A stretch of DNA of 64,000 bases from CAYPGJ01 sp964638515. GTDB taxonomy: Bacteria; Planctomycetota; Phycisphaerae; Phycisphaerales; UBA1924. A program made the position numbers and the translations under genes. Shown here piece by piece: positions 35,387 through 44,131 of the stretch (positions are counted from its first letter, which is position 1; each line of letters begins with the position of its first letter). The DNA lies in the NCBI GenBank assembly GCA_964638515.1, contig CAZWZL010000008.1:3964-67963 (forward strand), in the 5' to 3' direction. The notes beneath the pieces are model-generated. The model had not been told where the DNA came from and did not search any database. It was given only the letters and a program-made list of their open reading frames with translations.

Positions 35387-36666
35387 GCGGCGCCACGGAC
35401 GCATTGCCCTCGGCGCTCGTGACGGGCGACCTGCCCGGCATCGGCGGGCGTCTGCGGGAGCGCCCCTCCGACTTCCTCGTGGACGAACTGCCGCTGTACG
35501 AGCCCTGCGGCAGCGGCGAGCACCTCTACGTCTGCGTGCAGAAGGAGTTGCTGAACACCAACGATGCGGCGCGCCTGCTGGCGCGTCATTACGGCGTGCG
35601 CGAGCGGGACGTCGGCTTTGCGGGGCGGAAAGACAAGCACGCGATCACGCGTCAGGTGTTCTCGGTGCATCTGCCGGGGCGGTCCGGCCAGCCGATGCCG
35701 GAGTTCTCGCACGATCGCATGGGCGTGCTGTGGACGGACTGGCACACGAACAAGCTGCGCCTCGGGCATCTGGCCGGGAATCGGTTCGCCATCCGCGTTC
35801 GGGGGGTGGACTTCACCCGGGCCCGGGCGGCCGGGCTCGTGCTGCGGGCGCTCGAGGAGCGAGGCTGCGCGCATCTTGCGGGCGACCAGCGGTTCGGGAT
35901 GCGCGGCAACAACGCCGCGCTCGCGCGCCTGGACATTTCGGGCGATGCGAAGGGCCTGCTCGATGAGCTGCTCGGGCCGGACCCGAGTCTGCCCGCGTTA
36001 CAGCCTGAGGCTCGCGAGGCGTATGCGCGGGGGGAGTTCGGCGAGGCGCTGCGGCTGTGGCCCAGAGAGATGCGCGTGGAACGGGGCGCGCTGCGGGCGC
36101 TGGTTGATGGCGCGAGCGCGGAGGAGACGGCGGGCGTGATTGACGCCACGCAACGTCGGTTCTGGGTGTCGGCGCTGCAATCCGAGGTGTTCAACGGGCT
36201 GGTGGCCCGACGGCTGCGGGAGGGGCTCTTCGACCGGTTAATCGAGGGGGATGTGGCGCGGAAGCGCGTGAACGGCGCGATGTTTGCGGTGGACGGCGCG
36301 CTGGCGGAGGGGGAGGAGTTGCGCGAGCGGGTGCGGACGTTTGAGGTGGACGCCACGGGGCCGATGTGGGGGCCGAGGATGATGCGGGCGCGTGGAAGCG
36401 TGGACGAGATGGAGTGCGAGGCGTTGGCGCGAGCGGGCGTGACGCTGGAGGCGCTCTCGGCGCACGCGGATCGGCTGGGTCAGGGGGTGGCGGGCGAGCG
36501 GCGGGGCGTGCGCGTGGCGGTGACGAACGCGGAGGTGGAGGGAGGAACGGACGAGCACGGGCACTATGTTCGGTGCGCGTTCGAGCTTCCGGCGGGCGCG
36601 TTTGCGACGGTGGTGATGCGCGAGATCATGAAGGGCGACGGCGGCGAGCGCGGCGTCACTGAATGA
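35383..36666 (+). CDS. truD: tRNA pseudouridine synthase TruD
   Basis: A 427-residue protein from GTG 35383. TruD converts uridine 13 of certain tRNAs to pseudouridine. The catalytic Asp84 lies in AGRKDKHAITRQ, matching the family motif, preceded by LYVCVQKELLNTNDAARLLA and followed by HLAGNRFAIRVRGV. FWVSALQSEVFNGLVARR near residue 265 belongs to the TRUD insertion-side domain. Length is somewhat above that of E. coli TruD. It is translationally coupled to the DUF151 nuclease, so both may act on RNA. It overlaps the convergent 942-residue gene by 11 bases at its end. Confidence 0.92.
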   Translation: MSGATDALPSALVTGDLPGIGGRLRERPSDFLVDELPLYEPCGSGEHLYVCVQKELLNTNDAARLLARHYGVRERDVGFAGRKDKHAITRQVFSVHLPGRSGQPMPEFSHDRMGVLWTDWHTNKLRLGHLAGNRFAIRVRGVDFTRARAAGLVLRALEERGCAHLAGDQRFGMRGNNAALARLDISGDAKGLLDELLGPDPSLPALQPEAREAYARGEFGEALRLWPREMRVERGALRALVDGASAEETAGVIDATQRRFWVSALQSEVFNGLVARRLREGLFDRLIEGDVARKRVNGAMFAVDGALAEGEELRERVRTFEVDATGPMWGPRMMRARGSVDEMECEALARAGVTLEALSAHADRLGQGVAGERRGVRVAVTNAEVEGGTDEHGHYVRCAFELPAGAFATVVMREIMKGDGGERGVTE

Positions 36667-39484
36667 TGAGGCTCTTGTTGAGGCGGCCCGCGCCCTCGAC
36701 GTCGATGAGCCCGACGCGGATGCGTTTGTTGAGCAACGAAGGCGCGGCGCCGGGAAAGCGGAATCGTCGCACGGCCGTCTCTCCGGGCCCGAGCGCGGAG
36801 ACGGGCGCCTGCTCGCGCGGGAAGCCGGGCGCCATGGCAAAGACCTGCATGGTTTCGGGGCTCTGGCCGGAGTTGGTGACGGAGAGCGTGATGACGACGT
36901 CCGGGGGGCCGCCGGAGGGATTGGGCACGATGGCGTAGGAGGGCGAGAGCTGCATCGCGGCGAGCCCGACCTCGAGGGGAGCGGCCAGCCGGATGCCGGT
37001 GTGCCGACGATCGGCCTGGATGTCCGCGTCGGCGACGATGTGCTTGAGGCCGGCTTCCTCGCCCAGCCCGAAGGAGAGCTCGGCCGGGATTCGCCGCTCG
37101 CCGCCCGCGGGGATGTCGAACGAGATGACGCGGGGCTCGATCTTCCAGCCCTTGGGGTCGGTGATGCGGAGCGTGCCGGAGACGGTCATCGGCCAGGGGT
37201 TGGAGAGCACGAGCTCGACGCTGTGCAGCGAGGCCTCGGCTTCGACACGACCCGGCTCCACCACGAACGACCCGCGAAAGAGAGCAAGAGGAACATCGAT
37301 GCCTTCGACGAAAACGGGAGTCTCGGTGAGGGGCACGTGATCGAGGCCGCCGGTGCGCTGCACGGGGCTCTCGTTTCCGAAGAGATCGACCACGCGAACG
37401 GGATCTTCGGCCAGGCGCATGTGGATCGCGGCGTCGGCGGGCTCGGCGTATTCGTTCCAGGCGAAGAGCGCGCCGCCTCGAGGGCCTTCGAGGACGAGGG
37501 CCTTGGCTCCGACCGCGAGCGGGAGTTCCCCGACGATGCGTCGCCCGCCGAGACGCTCGGCGAGCTGTCGCCAGACCGCGAGGGAGGGGTGTGGGTTGAG
37601 ATCGGGCTTGGTGGGGGAGCGCCAGTCCCAGGCGTTGCGGATGGAGAGGCGGTTGGGCGCCGCGGCCCAGGCGGAGACGGCGCGCTTGGCGGTGTCGATG
37701 ATGGTGGCGCGCGGGCCGTAGAGCGATTCTTCGAGCGGCTCGATGACGATGGTGGCGCCGGCGCGCGACACGGCCTGCGCGACGAAGGACGCGATGGACT
37801 CCTTCGAGGCGGCCGGGGGCGCGAGCGCGGACGCCCAGCGGGTGGAGGAGAGCCGGTCATCGACGCCCTGATCGATGCTCCAGGGGACGACGATGATCGG
37901 GCGCGGGGCGAGCCGGCCGAAGGCGCGCTCCACGGAGGCAAGATCGTCGGACAGGGTCGGGCGCCAGAACGCGAGCGGCTCGGAGATAAGGCCGATCTGC
38001 CAGCGGCGCACGCGCTGGCCGAATTTTGAGAACACGTCCCAGAGGTAGGGCCCCCAGGGCGCATCGGCGTCAGGCGTGGCGGGAGGAGCGAGGAGCGCAT
38101 CCCACACGGCGTGGGGATCGTTGTTGAGATTGCGCCGGAGTTCCTCCGGGACACGCGACAGCGCCAACGTGACTTCCTGCCCTGAGGCGATGGATCGCTC
38201 CACCGCCGCGTCGAGCTTGGCGATGTCGGCGCGGAGCGCCTGGCGGGTTTGCCCCCCGTCCCACGCCGGGAGCACGATCGCGCCGAGCGCAAGCGCGCGG
38301 GCCACATCGGGCAGATCGCGCAATTGGGAGAGGTTGGCGTCGTCGGCAAAGATCCCGAACTTGGCCGATTCGCGATCACCCACGGCGAGCGAGTCGGCGC
38401 GGGGCAATGGCGGCAGCCAGACGGCCGACGACGTGGAGCGCGCCACGACGCCGGACGGGCCTCGAACCTCGAGGTCCAGGCGCATCCAGCCGTAGCCGGG
38501 GAGCTTCGGCGTCCAGACCAGGTGGTGACCGGCGTCGGGGGCGCTCGCTTCGAGCACGTCGATGATGCGACCGTCGATGTCCGTGGCGGTCATGTGCACG
38601 ACCAGCGGCTCACCCGTGAGATCGCGCACCTCGAGTTCGTAGCTGGGCGCGTCGGGCGCCGCGGCTACGCTCCCGGCGATCTTCGATCGCAGCCGCACGC
38701 GGGGCACCTGCATGACGGTGACGTCATCGAACGACGCGGAGCCGGTGATGTCCTCGAAGATGGCGAGATGAGGCTCGATCGGCGAAGCCGGATCGTCCGA
38801 CGACCGCATTCCCGCGCGCTCGCGCTCCATCTCTCGAAGCTGGACCAGCTCGAGGTCGATCTGGATCCACGCCGCGCCGACCGCATCGCCGTCCAGATCC
38901 ACCTGCACCTCGGTCCACCGGCCCTCGGACCGGATCGGCACGGACGCGGCTTCGCTGGACGGGATGACTTCCAACCGCTCGTCGAGAAACCGGGCTCGAA
39001 GGCGCGCCCCTGCATGGGAGATGCCGTCGGTCCGCACCTGCGCCGACACGGCGTAGTCTGCCGTCGGGATGGCCGCGAGCACGCCGCCGCTCAATCGCAG
39101 GGAGGTTGAGCCGCCCTGCGTAGGCAGTCGGAGCGAGTGCCGGGCGCTGGTGGCATGCGTCGTGTCGAACGCGGCCTGATTCCACGCCGGGAATCCCGCC
39201 CGCTCGCGTGACGGTGGATCGTGCTGGGCGCGGAACCAGTGCTGCGGCACGGGTTCGGGGTTCCAGGGCCGCTCCTCGAAGTCGAACACGCGCACGATCC
39301 GGCGCGCGGCTTCGGGCCGTTCGCCGCTGTCGTTCTCGGGATCGGTCGCCTTGGCCTTGGGCTTGGCGGGCTCGGGCGGCTTGGAGGGGGGCGGACCCAG
39401 TGAACGGGGCGGCTGTAGCTGCGCCACGCCTCGGCCCGCGAGAGCCATCGCCAGAATCGCCAGGAACGTCACGAGCGGCCGCAC
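36656..39484 (-). CDS. Large exported protein, unknown function
   Basis: A 942-residue protein with a signal peptide (about 1-21) and a Pro/Lys-rich linker (25-55). Residues about 62-250 look like a jelly-roll carbohydrate-binding domain (VFDFEERPWNPEP, DYAVSAQVRTDG, SFDDVTVMQVPRV). Residues about 280-350 resemble an Ig-like module. A central region (about 365-680), with FGIFADDANLSQL, WQIGLISEPLAFWRP and WDWRSP, has the look of a TIM-barrel glycoside hydrolase, though no catalytic pair can be assigned. Two beta-sandwich modules (about 730-930) finish the chain. It is probably a periplasmic or outer-surface protein acting on polysaccharide. It sits downstream of the FIST and HNH genes on the same strand. 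Confidence 0.82.
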   Translation of the reverse strand: MRPLVTFLAILAMALAGRGVAQLQPPRSLGPPPSKPPEPAKPKAKATDPENDSGERPEAARRIVRVFDFEERPWNPEPVPQHWFRAQHDPPSRERAGFPAWNQAAFDTTHATSARHSLRLPTQGGSTSLRLSGGVLAAIPTADYAVSAQVRTDGISHAGARLRARFLDERLEVIPSSEAASVPIRSEGRWTEVQVDLDGDAVGAAWIQIDLELVQLREMERERAGMRSSDDPASPIEPHLAIFEDITGSASFDDVTVMQVPRVRLRSKIAGSVAAAPDAPSYELEVRDLTGEPLVVHMTATDIDGRIIDVLEASAPDAGHHLVWTPKLPGYGWMRLDLEVRGPSGVVARSTSSAVWLPPLPRADSLAVGDRESAKFGIFADDANLSQLRDLPDVARALALGAIVLPAWDGGQTRQALRADIAKLDAAVERSIASGQEVTLALSRVPEELRRNLNNDPHAVWDALLAPPATPDADAPWGPYLWDVFSKFGQRVRRWQIGLISEPLAFWRPTLSDDLASVERAFGRLAPRPIIVVPWSIDQGVDDRLSSTRWASALAPPAASKESIASFVAQAVSRAGATIVIEPLEESLYGPRATIIDTAKRAVSAWAAAPNRLSIRNAWDWRSPTKPDLNPHPSLAVWRQLAERLGGRRIVGELPLAVGAKALVLEGPRGGALFAWNEYAEPADAAIHMRLAEDPVRVVDLFGNESPVQRTGGLDHVPLTETPVFVEGIDVPLALFRGSFVVEPGRVEAEASLHSVELVLSNPWPMTVSGTLRITDPKGWKIEPRVISFDIPAGGERRIPAELSFGLGEEAGLKHIVADADIQADRRHTGIRLAAPLEVGLAAMQLSPSYAIVPNPSGGPPDVVITLSVTNSGQSPETMQVFAMAPGFPREQAPVSALGPGETAVRRFRFPGAAPSLLNKRIRVGLIDVEGAGRLNKSLIIQ

Positions 39485-39529
39485 CGGTGGTTTATCGACC
39501 GGTCCGGCGGCGCGCCTTGCACGGGGGCG

Positions 39530-40786
39530 TCAATCCTCGAGGGCGCCGAGGGCTCGTGGACGGAAAACGGCGGCCACGGCGGTCTGCCCGTGGAGGTGTG
39601 CTTCATCTCCGACGGGTCCGATCTCCCCGGCCGCGAAGAAACCCGCGATCGCGGGCAGGCTCCCGGAATCGCCCCGCAGGCCATCCGCGAGGGCTTTGGC
39701 GTCGTGATCAGGGGCATCGAACAGCCGCGTCCCCCGCCCGTTGCAGGTGAGCAGCAGCGCGCCGGCGGGCTCGCGCTTGAGGCGCTGCGCGGCCAGCAGC
39801 ATGCGGAGGTCCTCGTCCGCGGTGGTGGCGTCTCGCAGGTGGAAACGGACGGTCTGGCCCACACGAACGAGATCGGCCACGGCGAACGCCCCACGGGCCT
39901 GATCGACGCCGAGAATGTTCCGGATGAGGTAGTCCCCGCGTCCGAAACGTTCCTTGTACTCGTTGACGACGCGCCCCAGGAACACGCCCTTCCCGAGCTG
40001 CTCTCGCTCGCCCGGCGCCAACGACTCGACCGCTTCGTGCAGGGCCTGCACGGCGGGCTTCCCCGAGAGCGTCGTGATGACGTTGTGGCGGGCCGCGGTG
40101 ACCACCATGGTGGGGCCGAACGGCTTGCACCCCTGCGAGACCACGCCGTCCACCGCGATGTCGCCGGAGATCACGGCCCCAACCGCGCCGGTGCGCGAGA
40201 GCCGCTTGTTGACGATCAACCCGTTGACGCCCGGCTTGCTTCCGGCGCTGGCCATGCCGCCGAAGATCGGCGCGCGGGTGAGCCCGAGCACGTTGCGGCA
40301 CATGGACGTGAGCGCTGGAAGCAGTCGCACCATGGGCGCGGAAAAGGGGTCCGCGAAGAGCAGGATCGCGCGGATGTCGTCGGTAGCGGCCAAGGTCTCG
40401 GCCAGTTTCTCGCCGGCCCGCTGGGAGTCATCCTCGCCCGCGGGAAGGTCCTCGGATGTGAACGTGCGGACCGTCACGCCGGGCAGCCGACCGACCAGCA
40501 TGGAGACTCCCGGCTTGCCCTCGAGCTCCGTCTGCCCCCCGATGACGCCCTCGGCGCTCACCGCCAGCAGCGTGGCGGGCGCGAGACGTCGGTGCACGAC
40601 GTCTCCCACGGCCCCCATGAGGTCCGCGTGATGGGACGAGACGAACACGAGCGCCAGATCCGCGTCCGGGCCGTCGCGCAATGACTCCATGGCCGCGTCG
40701 CACGCGCGCTCGGCGGCGGTCACGGCGTCTTCATGCGCGCCGAGCCCGGCGCCCATGGACAACACACTTACGGGCGTGTCTGACAT
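39530..40786 (-). CDS. FIST-domain sensory protein
   Basis: A 418-residue protein made of an N-terminal FIST domain (about 30-215, ATLLAVSAEGVIGG, FGGMASAG) and a C-terminal FIST_C domain (about 230-395, NEYKERFGRGDYLIRNILG, GALLLTCNGRGTRLF). FIST domains are predicted to bind small ligands such as amino acids and are often fused to signalling modules. Here they stand alone without kinase or methyl-accepting parts, so the output partner is unknown. It lies between the HNH gene (37 bases upstream) and the large exported protein gene (45 bases downstream). Confidence 0.9.
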   Translation of the reverse strand: MSDTPVSVLSMGAGLGAHEDAVTAAERACDAAMESLRDGPDADLALVFVSSHHADLMGAVGDVVHRRLAPATLLAVSAEGVIGGQTELEGKPGVSMLVGRLPGVTVRTFTSEDLPAGEDDSQRAGEKLAETLAATDDIRAILLFADPFSAPMVRLLPALTSMCRNVLGLTRAPIFGGMASAGSKPGVNGLIVNKRLSRTGAVGAVISGDIAVDGVVSQGCKPFGPTMVVTAARHNVITTLSGKPAVQALHEAVESLAPGEREQLGKGVFLGRVVNEYKERFGRGDYLIRNILGVDQARGAFAVADLVRVGQTVRFHLRDATTADEDLRMLLAAQRLKREPAGALLLTCNGRGTRLFDAPDHDAKALADGLRGDSGSLPAIAGFFAAGEIGPVGDEAHLHGQTAVAAVFRPRALGALED

Positions 40787-40823
40787 CAGCGCAAGTATAC
40801 GGGGGCCGCTCGAGGATTCCGGA

Positions 40824-41582
40824 TCACCGCAGCTCGACGGACCAGTACGCGTGGTCGAGGAAGGCCTTCCACGAGGCGTACTTCTCCTGCCCGAGGCGCA
40901 GCGCGATCACGGGGTTCCGGCGCGGGCGCACGGGCGGGGTGATGAGCGACATGCGGGCCTGATCCGGGGTTCGCCCGCCCTTGCGCGCGTTGCACCGCAC
41001 GCACGCGCAGACGAGGTTCTCCCACGAGTCCGCCCCTCCTTGCGCGCGGGGGACGACGTGATCGATGGAGAGTTCGCTCGTCGGAAAACCTCCGCCGCAG
41101 TACTGACACCGGCTGCGATCCCTTGCGAAGAGGTTTCGCCGGTTCAGCTTCACGTGCTGCTGCGGGAGCCGGTCGTAGCCGAGCAGCCGAACCACCTTGG
41201 GCACCGCCAGATCGAAGCGAACCGTGCGCACCCAATCCGTGCGATCCGCGTCGAACGACCGCCTCGCGATCGAGAGGTCCGCCCACGACGAGAAGTCGTA
41301 CGAGAGATACTGCCCGTTATCGACATGGATGACCTCGGCCAGGTCGCGCACCAGCAAGGAGAATGCGCGGCGAGCCGAGATCACGCGCAGCGCCATCCAC
41401 GCCTTGTTGAGCACGAGCACCTTGGCGTCGAGCCCTCCCGAGATGGACGAGGCACAGGCCGCCTCCGCGTCATCGGCCAGAGACGCTCGCGCTCCGTGGC
41501 GCGGCAGCGATCCCTCAGCCGAGCGCTCGGCCTGCAACGGGCCCGTGTTGCGACGTCCAGAACCGGACATACGCGCCTCCAT
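40824..41582 (-). CDS. HNH endonuclease family protein
   Basis: A 252-residue protein. Two start codons, ATG 41582 and ATG 41570, both have good purine-rich sites (GGAAGG and GGAGG). The first 45 residues are polar and probably disordered. The centre contains KVLVLNKAWMALRVISARRA, typical of the bacterial HNH family related to phage-like nucleases. The C-terminal HNH module has CQYCGG, DHVVPRAQGGADSWEN and CVRCNARKGG, with four Cys for structural zinc and His/Asp/Asn for the active site. The biological target is not known; single-copy chromosomal HNH proteins of this type are common and are not clear defence genes. Confidence 0.9.
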   Translation of the reverse strand: MEARMSGSGRRNTGPLQAERSAEGSLPRHGARASLADDAEAACASSISGGLDAKVLVLNKAWMALRVISARRAFSLLVRDLAEVIHVDNGQYLSYDFSSWADLSIARRSFDADRTDWVRTVRFDLAVPKVVRLLGYDRLPQQHVKLNRRNLFARDRSRCQYCGGGFPTSELSIDHVVPRAQGGADSWENLVCACVRCNARKGGRTPDQARMSLITPPVRPRRNPVIALRLGQEKYASWKAFLDHAYWSVELR

Positions 41583-41696
41583 CGACCACCTTCCGCCGGT
41601 CGGCCCGGCGGGGTGTTCGGATGCAACAGTATGAGCGAAATCCGGCGGTTGGCAACGTCTCCCGCGAATCCCCTCCCACCCCTACACTCGCCGACC

Positions 41697-42923
41697 ATGA
41701 CCTTCGCCTTTCATCAGCGGACGCTCCCCAACGGCCTCACCATCCTCGCGGAGACCTCGCCGGAGTCTCCGTCCGCGGCCGTCGGCCTCTTCGTCCGCAC
41801 CGGCTCGCGGGATGAGCGGCCCTCCCTGATGGGCGTTTCCCACTTCCTCGAGCACATGATGTTCAAGGGCACCGATCGGCGCTCCGCCGACGATGTGAAC
41901 CGGGAGTTCGACGAGATCGGCGCGAAGTACAACGCGTACACGTCGTCGGAGATGACCTGCTTTCACGCGCAGGTGCTCCCGGATCGGCTGCCCGCCGCGA
42001 CCGACCTCCTGGCGGACTTGCTCCGACCGGCGATCCGTGCGGAGGACTTCGACAGCGAGAAAGGCGTGATCCTCGAAGAGATCGCGATGTACAAGGACAA
42101 CCCGTTCTGGGTCCTGTACGAGCAGACGGTCGAGCGACACTACCACCCGCACGGGCTCTCGCACCGCGTGCTCGGCACCAACGAGACCGTCGCCGCGCTC
42201 TCGCGCGATCAGATGAAGGAGTACTTCGACGCGCGCTACTCCGCCGACAACACCGTCGTCGCGCTCGCCGGAAACGTGGATATCGACGCCGCGTGCGATC
42301 AGATCGGCTCGCTGACGCGAGCCTGGGGAACGACGCGCCCCACCCGGGACTCCTCACGCCCCGCTCCCCCCCGGGGCGAGACGTTCACGATCCACGATGA
42401 GAAGGTGAGCCGCGCGTATTGGCTCATGCTCACGCCGGCGCCGGCCATGTCCGATCCTCGTCGGTACGCGGCCATGATGCTCGCCCTGGTGCTCGGCGGG
42501 CCCGACTCCTCCCGCCTGCACTGGTCGCTGATCGAGCCGGGCATCGCGGAGGAGGCGCAGGCCTCGTACGACGCCCACGACGGAACGGGCGATTACTTCG
42601 TGTTCTTCTCGTGCGATCCGGAGCGCGCGGACGAGACGCGCGACATCGTGTTCCGCGAGATGGACGGGCTCATCGGCTCGCTGCGCGAGGACGATCTCAC
42701 ACGCCTGCGGAACAAGCTGGCCACGAGCGTCGCGCTCGCCGGGGAGCGCCCGGGCGGACGCATGCAGCGGCTGGGCCGCCTGTGGACCTACGTGCGCGAG
42801 CGGCTGTCGCTGGAGCAGGAACTCGCGGCGATCAACGCGGTGACGCTCGATGATCTGCGCGCGGTGCACGCGGCGTTCCCCTTCGCGCCCCGCACCATCG
42901 GGCTGCTCAGACCGCCGGAGTGA
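41697..42923 (+). CDS. M16 family zinc peptidase
   Basis: A 408-residue peptidase from ATG 41697. The inverted zinc motif H-x-x-E-H is His49/Glu52/His53 (HFLEHMMFKG), and the third zinc ligand is a Glu about 75 residues on (VILEEIAMYKDNP). The typical length and the C-terminal GRLGRLW-like segment fit the processing-peptidase subgroup of single-chain M16B enzymes. There is no signal peptide. M16 enzymes cut oligopeptides or presequences in a closed chamber. It has no same-strand partner and is divergent from the HNH gene, 115 bases apart. Confidence 0.93.
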   Translation: MTFAFHQRTLPNGLTILAETSPESPSAAVGLFVRTGSRDERPSLMGVSHFLEHMMFKGTDRRSADDVNREFDEIGAKYNAYTSSEMTCFHAQVLPDRLPAATDLLADLLRPAIRAEDFDSEKGVILEEIAMYKDNPFWVLYEQTVERHYHPHGLSHRVLGTNETVAALSRDQMKEYFDARYSADNTVVALAGNVDIDAACDQIGSLTRAWGTTRPTRDSSRPAPPRGETFTIHDEKVSRAYWLMLTPAPAMSDPRRYAAMMLALVLGGPDSSRLHWSLIEPGIAEEAQASYDAHDGTGDYFVFFSCDPERADETRDIVFREMDGLIGSLREDDLTRLRNKLATSVALAGERPGGRMQRLGRLWTYVRERLSLEQELAAINAVTLDDLRAVHAAFPFAPRTIGLLRPPE

Positions 42924-42933
42924 CTCGGGATCG

Positions 42934-43455
42934 TCAGGAAGCGAGCGCGTCGCGAATGGAGCGCATCGCCTTGGCGCGCTGCTGATCGGCCGCGGCCGCG
43001 CTCTTGCGCCACATCGAGCGCAGGGCGAACGGCAGCGGGATGGCGGTGAGCGGGATGTACCACCACCACGTCTCCACGCGCGCCGTGAACCAAGGCCAGT
43101 AGGTCTCCAGCATCGAGTCGGTGAGCCACACGCCGGGCCAGATCGCCACGACGCACATCACGCCGGCCACGACGGGCCAGAGAGGCATCACGCGCTCGCG
43201 GAGCGCCACGGCGCTCCCGCCGTCGGCGGTCCGGGCCCGTCCTCGAATCTCCCGGTCAAAGGGCTCGCCCATCAGGCGCACTCGAAACTCGCCGGCGCGC
43301 GGCCCGGCATGAAAGCCCGGCAGCTTGCCCCGGCGCGACGCCTGCGCGAGCCGGTCCACCACTTCTCCGGGCGGGCAGGGCGCGGAAAGAAGCACCCCGT
43401 TCGCCGGTGGAGCGGACGGCGCGGACTTCCCGGACTGCGGTTCGGAAGGGGACAT
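42934..43455 (-). CDS. Two-helix membrane protein, unknown function
   Basis: A 173-residue protein. The first 85 residues are polar, with a small basic domain (EVVDRLAQASRRGKLPGF and GEFRVRLMGEPFDREIRGR). Two membrane helices follow (about 91-111 and 129-148) separated by a Trp-rich loop (YWPWFTARVETWWWY). The C-terminal helix after the second segment is charged (AAADQQRAKAMRSIRDAL). No family was recognised. It converges with the M16 gene (10 bases) and stands alone. Confidence 0.72.
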   Translation of the reverse strand: MSPSEPQSGKSAPSAPPANGVLLSAPCPPGEVVDRLAQASRRGKLPGFHAGPRAGEFRVRLMGEPFDREIRGRARTADGGSAVALRERVMPLWPVVAGVMCVVAIWPGVWLTDSMLETYWPWFTARVETWWWYIPLTAIPLPFALRSMWRKSAAAADQQRAKAMRSIRDALAS

Positions 43456-43624
43456 GCCTGCTGCACTCTACTGTCGGACCGGCTCTCCGGTTCGCGAGGG
43501 GTCGGCCTCGGCTCGGGGGCGTGTGATTCTCGGACCATGGGCGGACCAGACTCCCCAAAAACGCGCGTGAACATCCTGTCGCCCGTGACCCGCGCGGCCC
43601 GGGCGTGCGTACAAGTTTGCACCG

Positions 43625-44116
43625 ATGTTCGGCGACGCCATCATCCCGCACCCCACACTTCGGCTCTCGCAGCGCCCGCTGCGCATCGAGCCGGCGCCCG
43701 GGCATGAGCCGGGAGCGTGGCGGCGCGAAGCGCGTGCACGTCTCGACATCGCCGACGAGAACATGTCGTCGAGCGCGATCGGCGGCGAGGATGCGCGACG
43801 CATCCTGGCCACGCGCGTGGGAGAGTGCCTGGAGGGCGGTCGAGCCGCGATCCTGACGCCGATGCGTCGGCGTAGGGTCATGCGTCTCGCGCACATGCTG
43901 GGCGTGCGCGACTTCGACGCGCACCTCGTGATCGCCATCGTGCAGGACGGGGCTCGACAAGGCGAGCCGACCTCCGCCGCCGCGGCCGATCCGCGCCTCG
44001 AATTGTTCGTCGGGGAGAGCGGGCAGCCCGAATCGACCCGTCGGCGGCTCGCGGCCGCCGGCGCGCTGGGCGCGGGCGTGCTCGGCGCGCTGCTCCTGTG
44101 GTTCTTCGCGCCGTGA
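43625..44116 (+). CDS. Small C-terminally anchored protein, unknown function
   Basis: A 163-residue protein from ATG 43625. A soluble part with basic helices (WRREARARLDIADEN, RRRRVMRLAHMLGVRDF) ends in one membrane helix (about 141-160, AAAGALGAGVLGALLLWFF) at the very C-terminus, a tail-anchored layout. No domain was recognised. It converges with the 315-residue membrane protein gene, 15 bases between stops. A short ATG further upstream in another frame is a shadow. Confidence 0.65.
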   Translation: MFGDAIIPHPTLRLSQRPLRIEPAPGHEPGAWRREARARLDIADENMSSSAIGGEDARRILATRVGECLEGGRAAILTPMRRRRVMRLAHMLGVRDFDAHLVIAIVQDGARQGEPTSAAAADPRLELFVGESGQPESTRRRLAAAGALGAGVLGALLLWFFAP

Positions 44117-44131
44117 GTGAAGTTTGATGCG

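Noticed and set aside
40824..41582. HNH protein as part of a defence system
   Set aside because: No restriction, methylase, toxin or helicase partner is adjacent, and this HNH type is a common housekeeping-like chromosomal gene.
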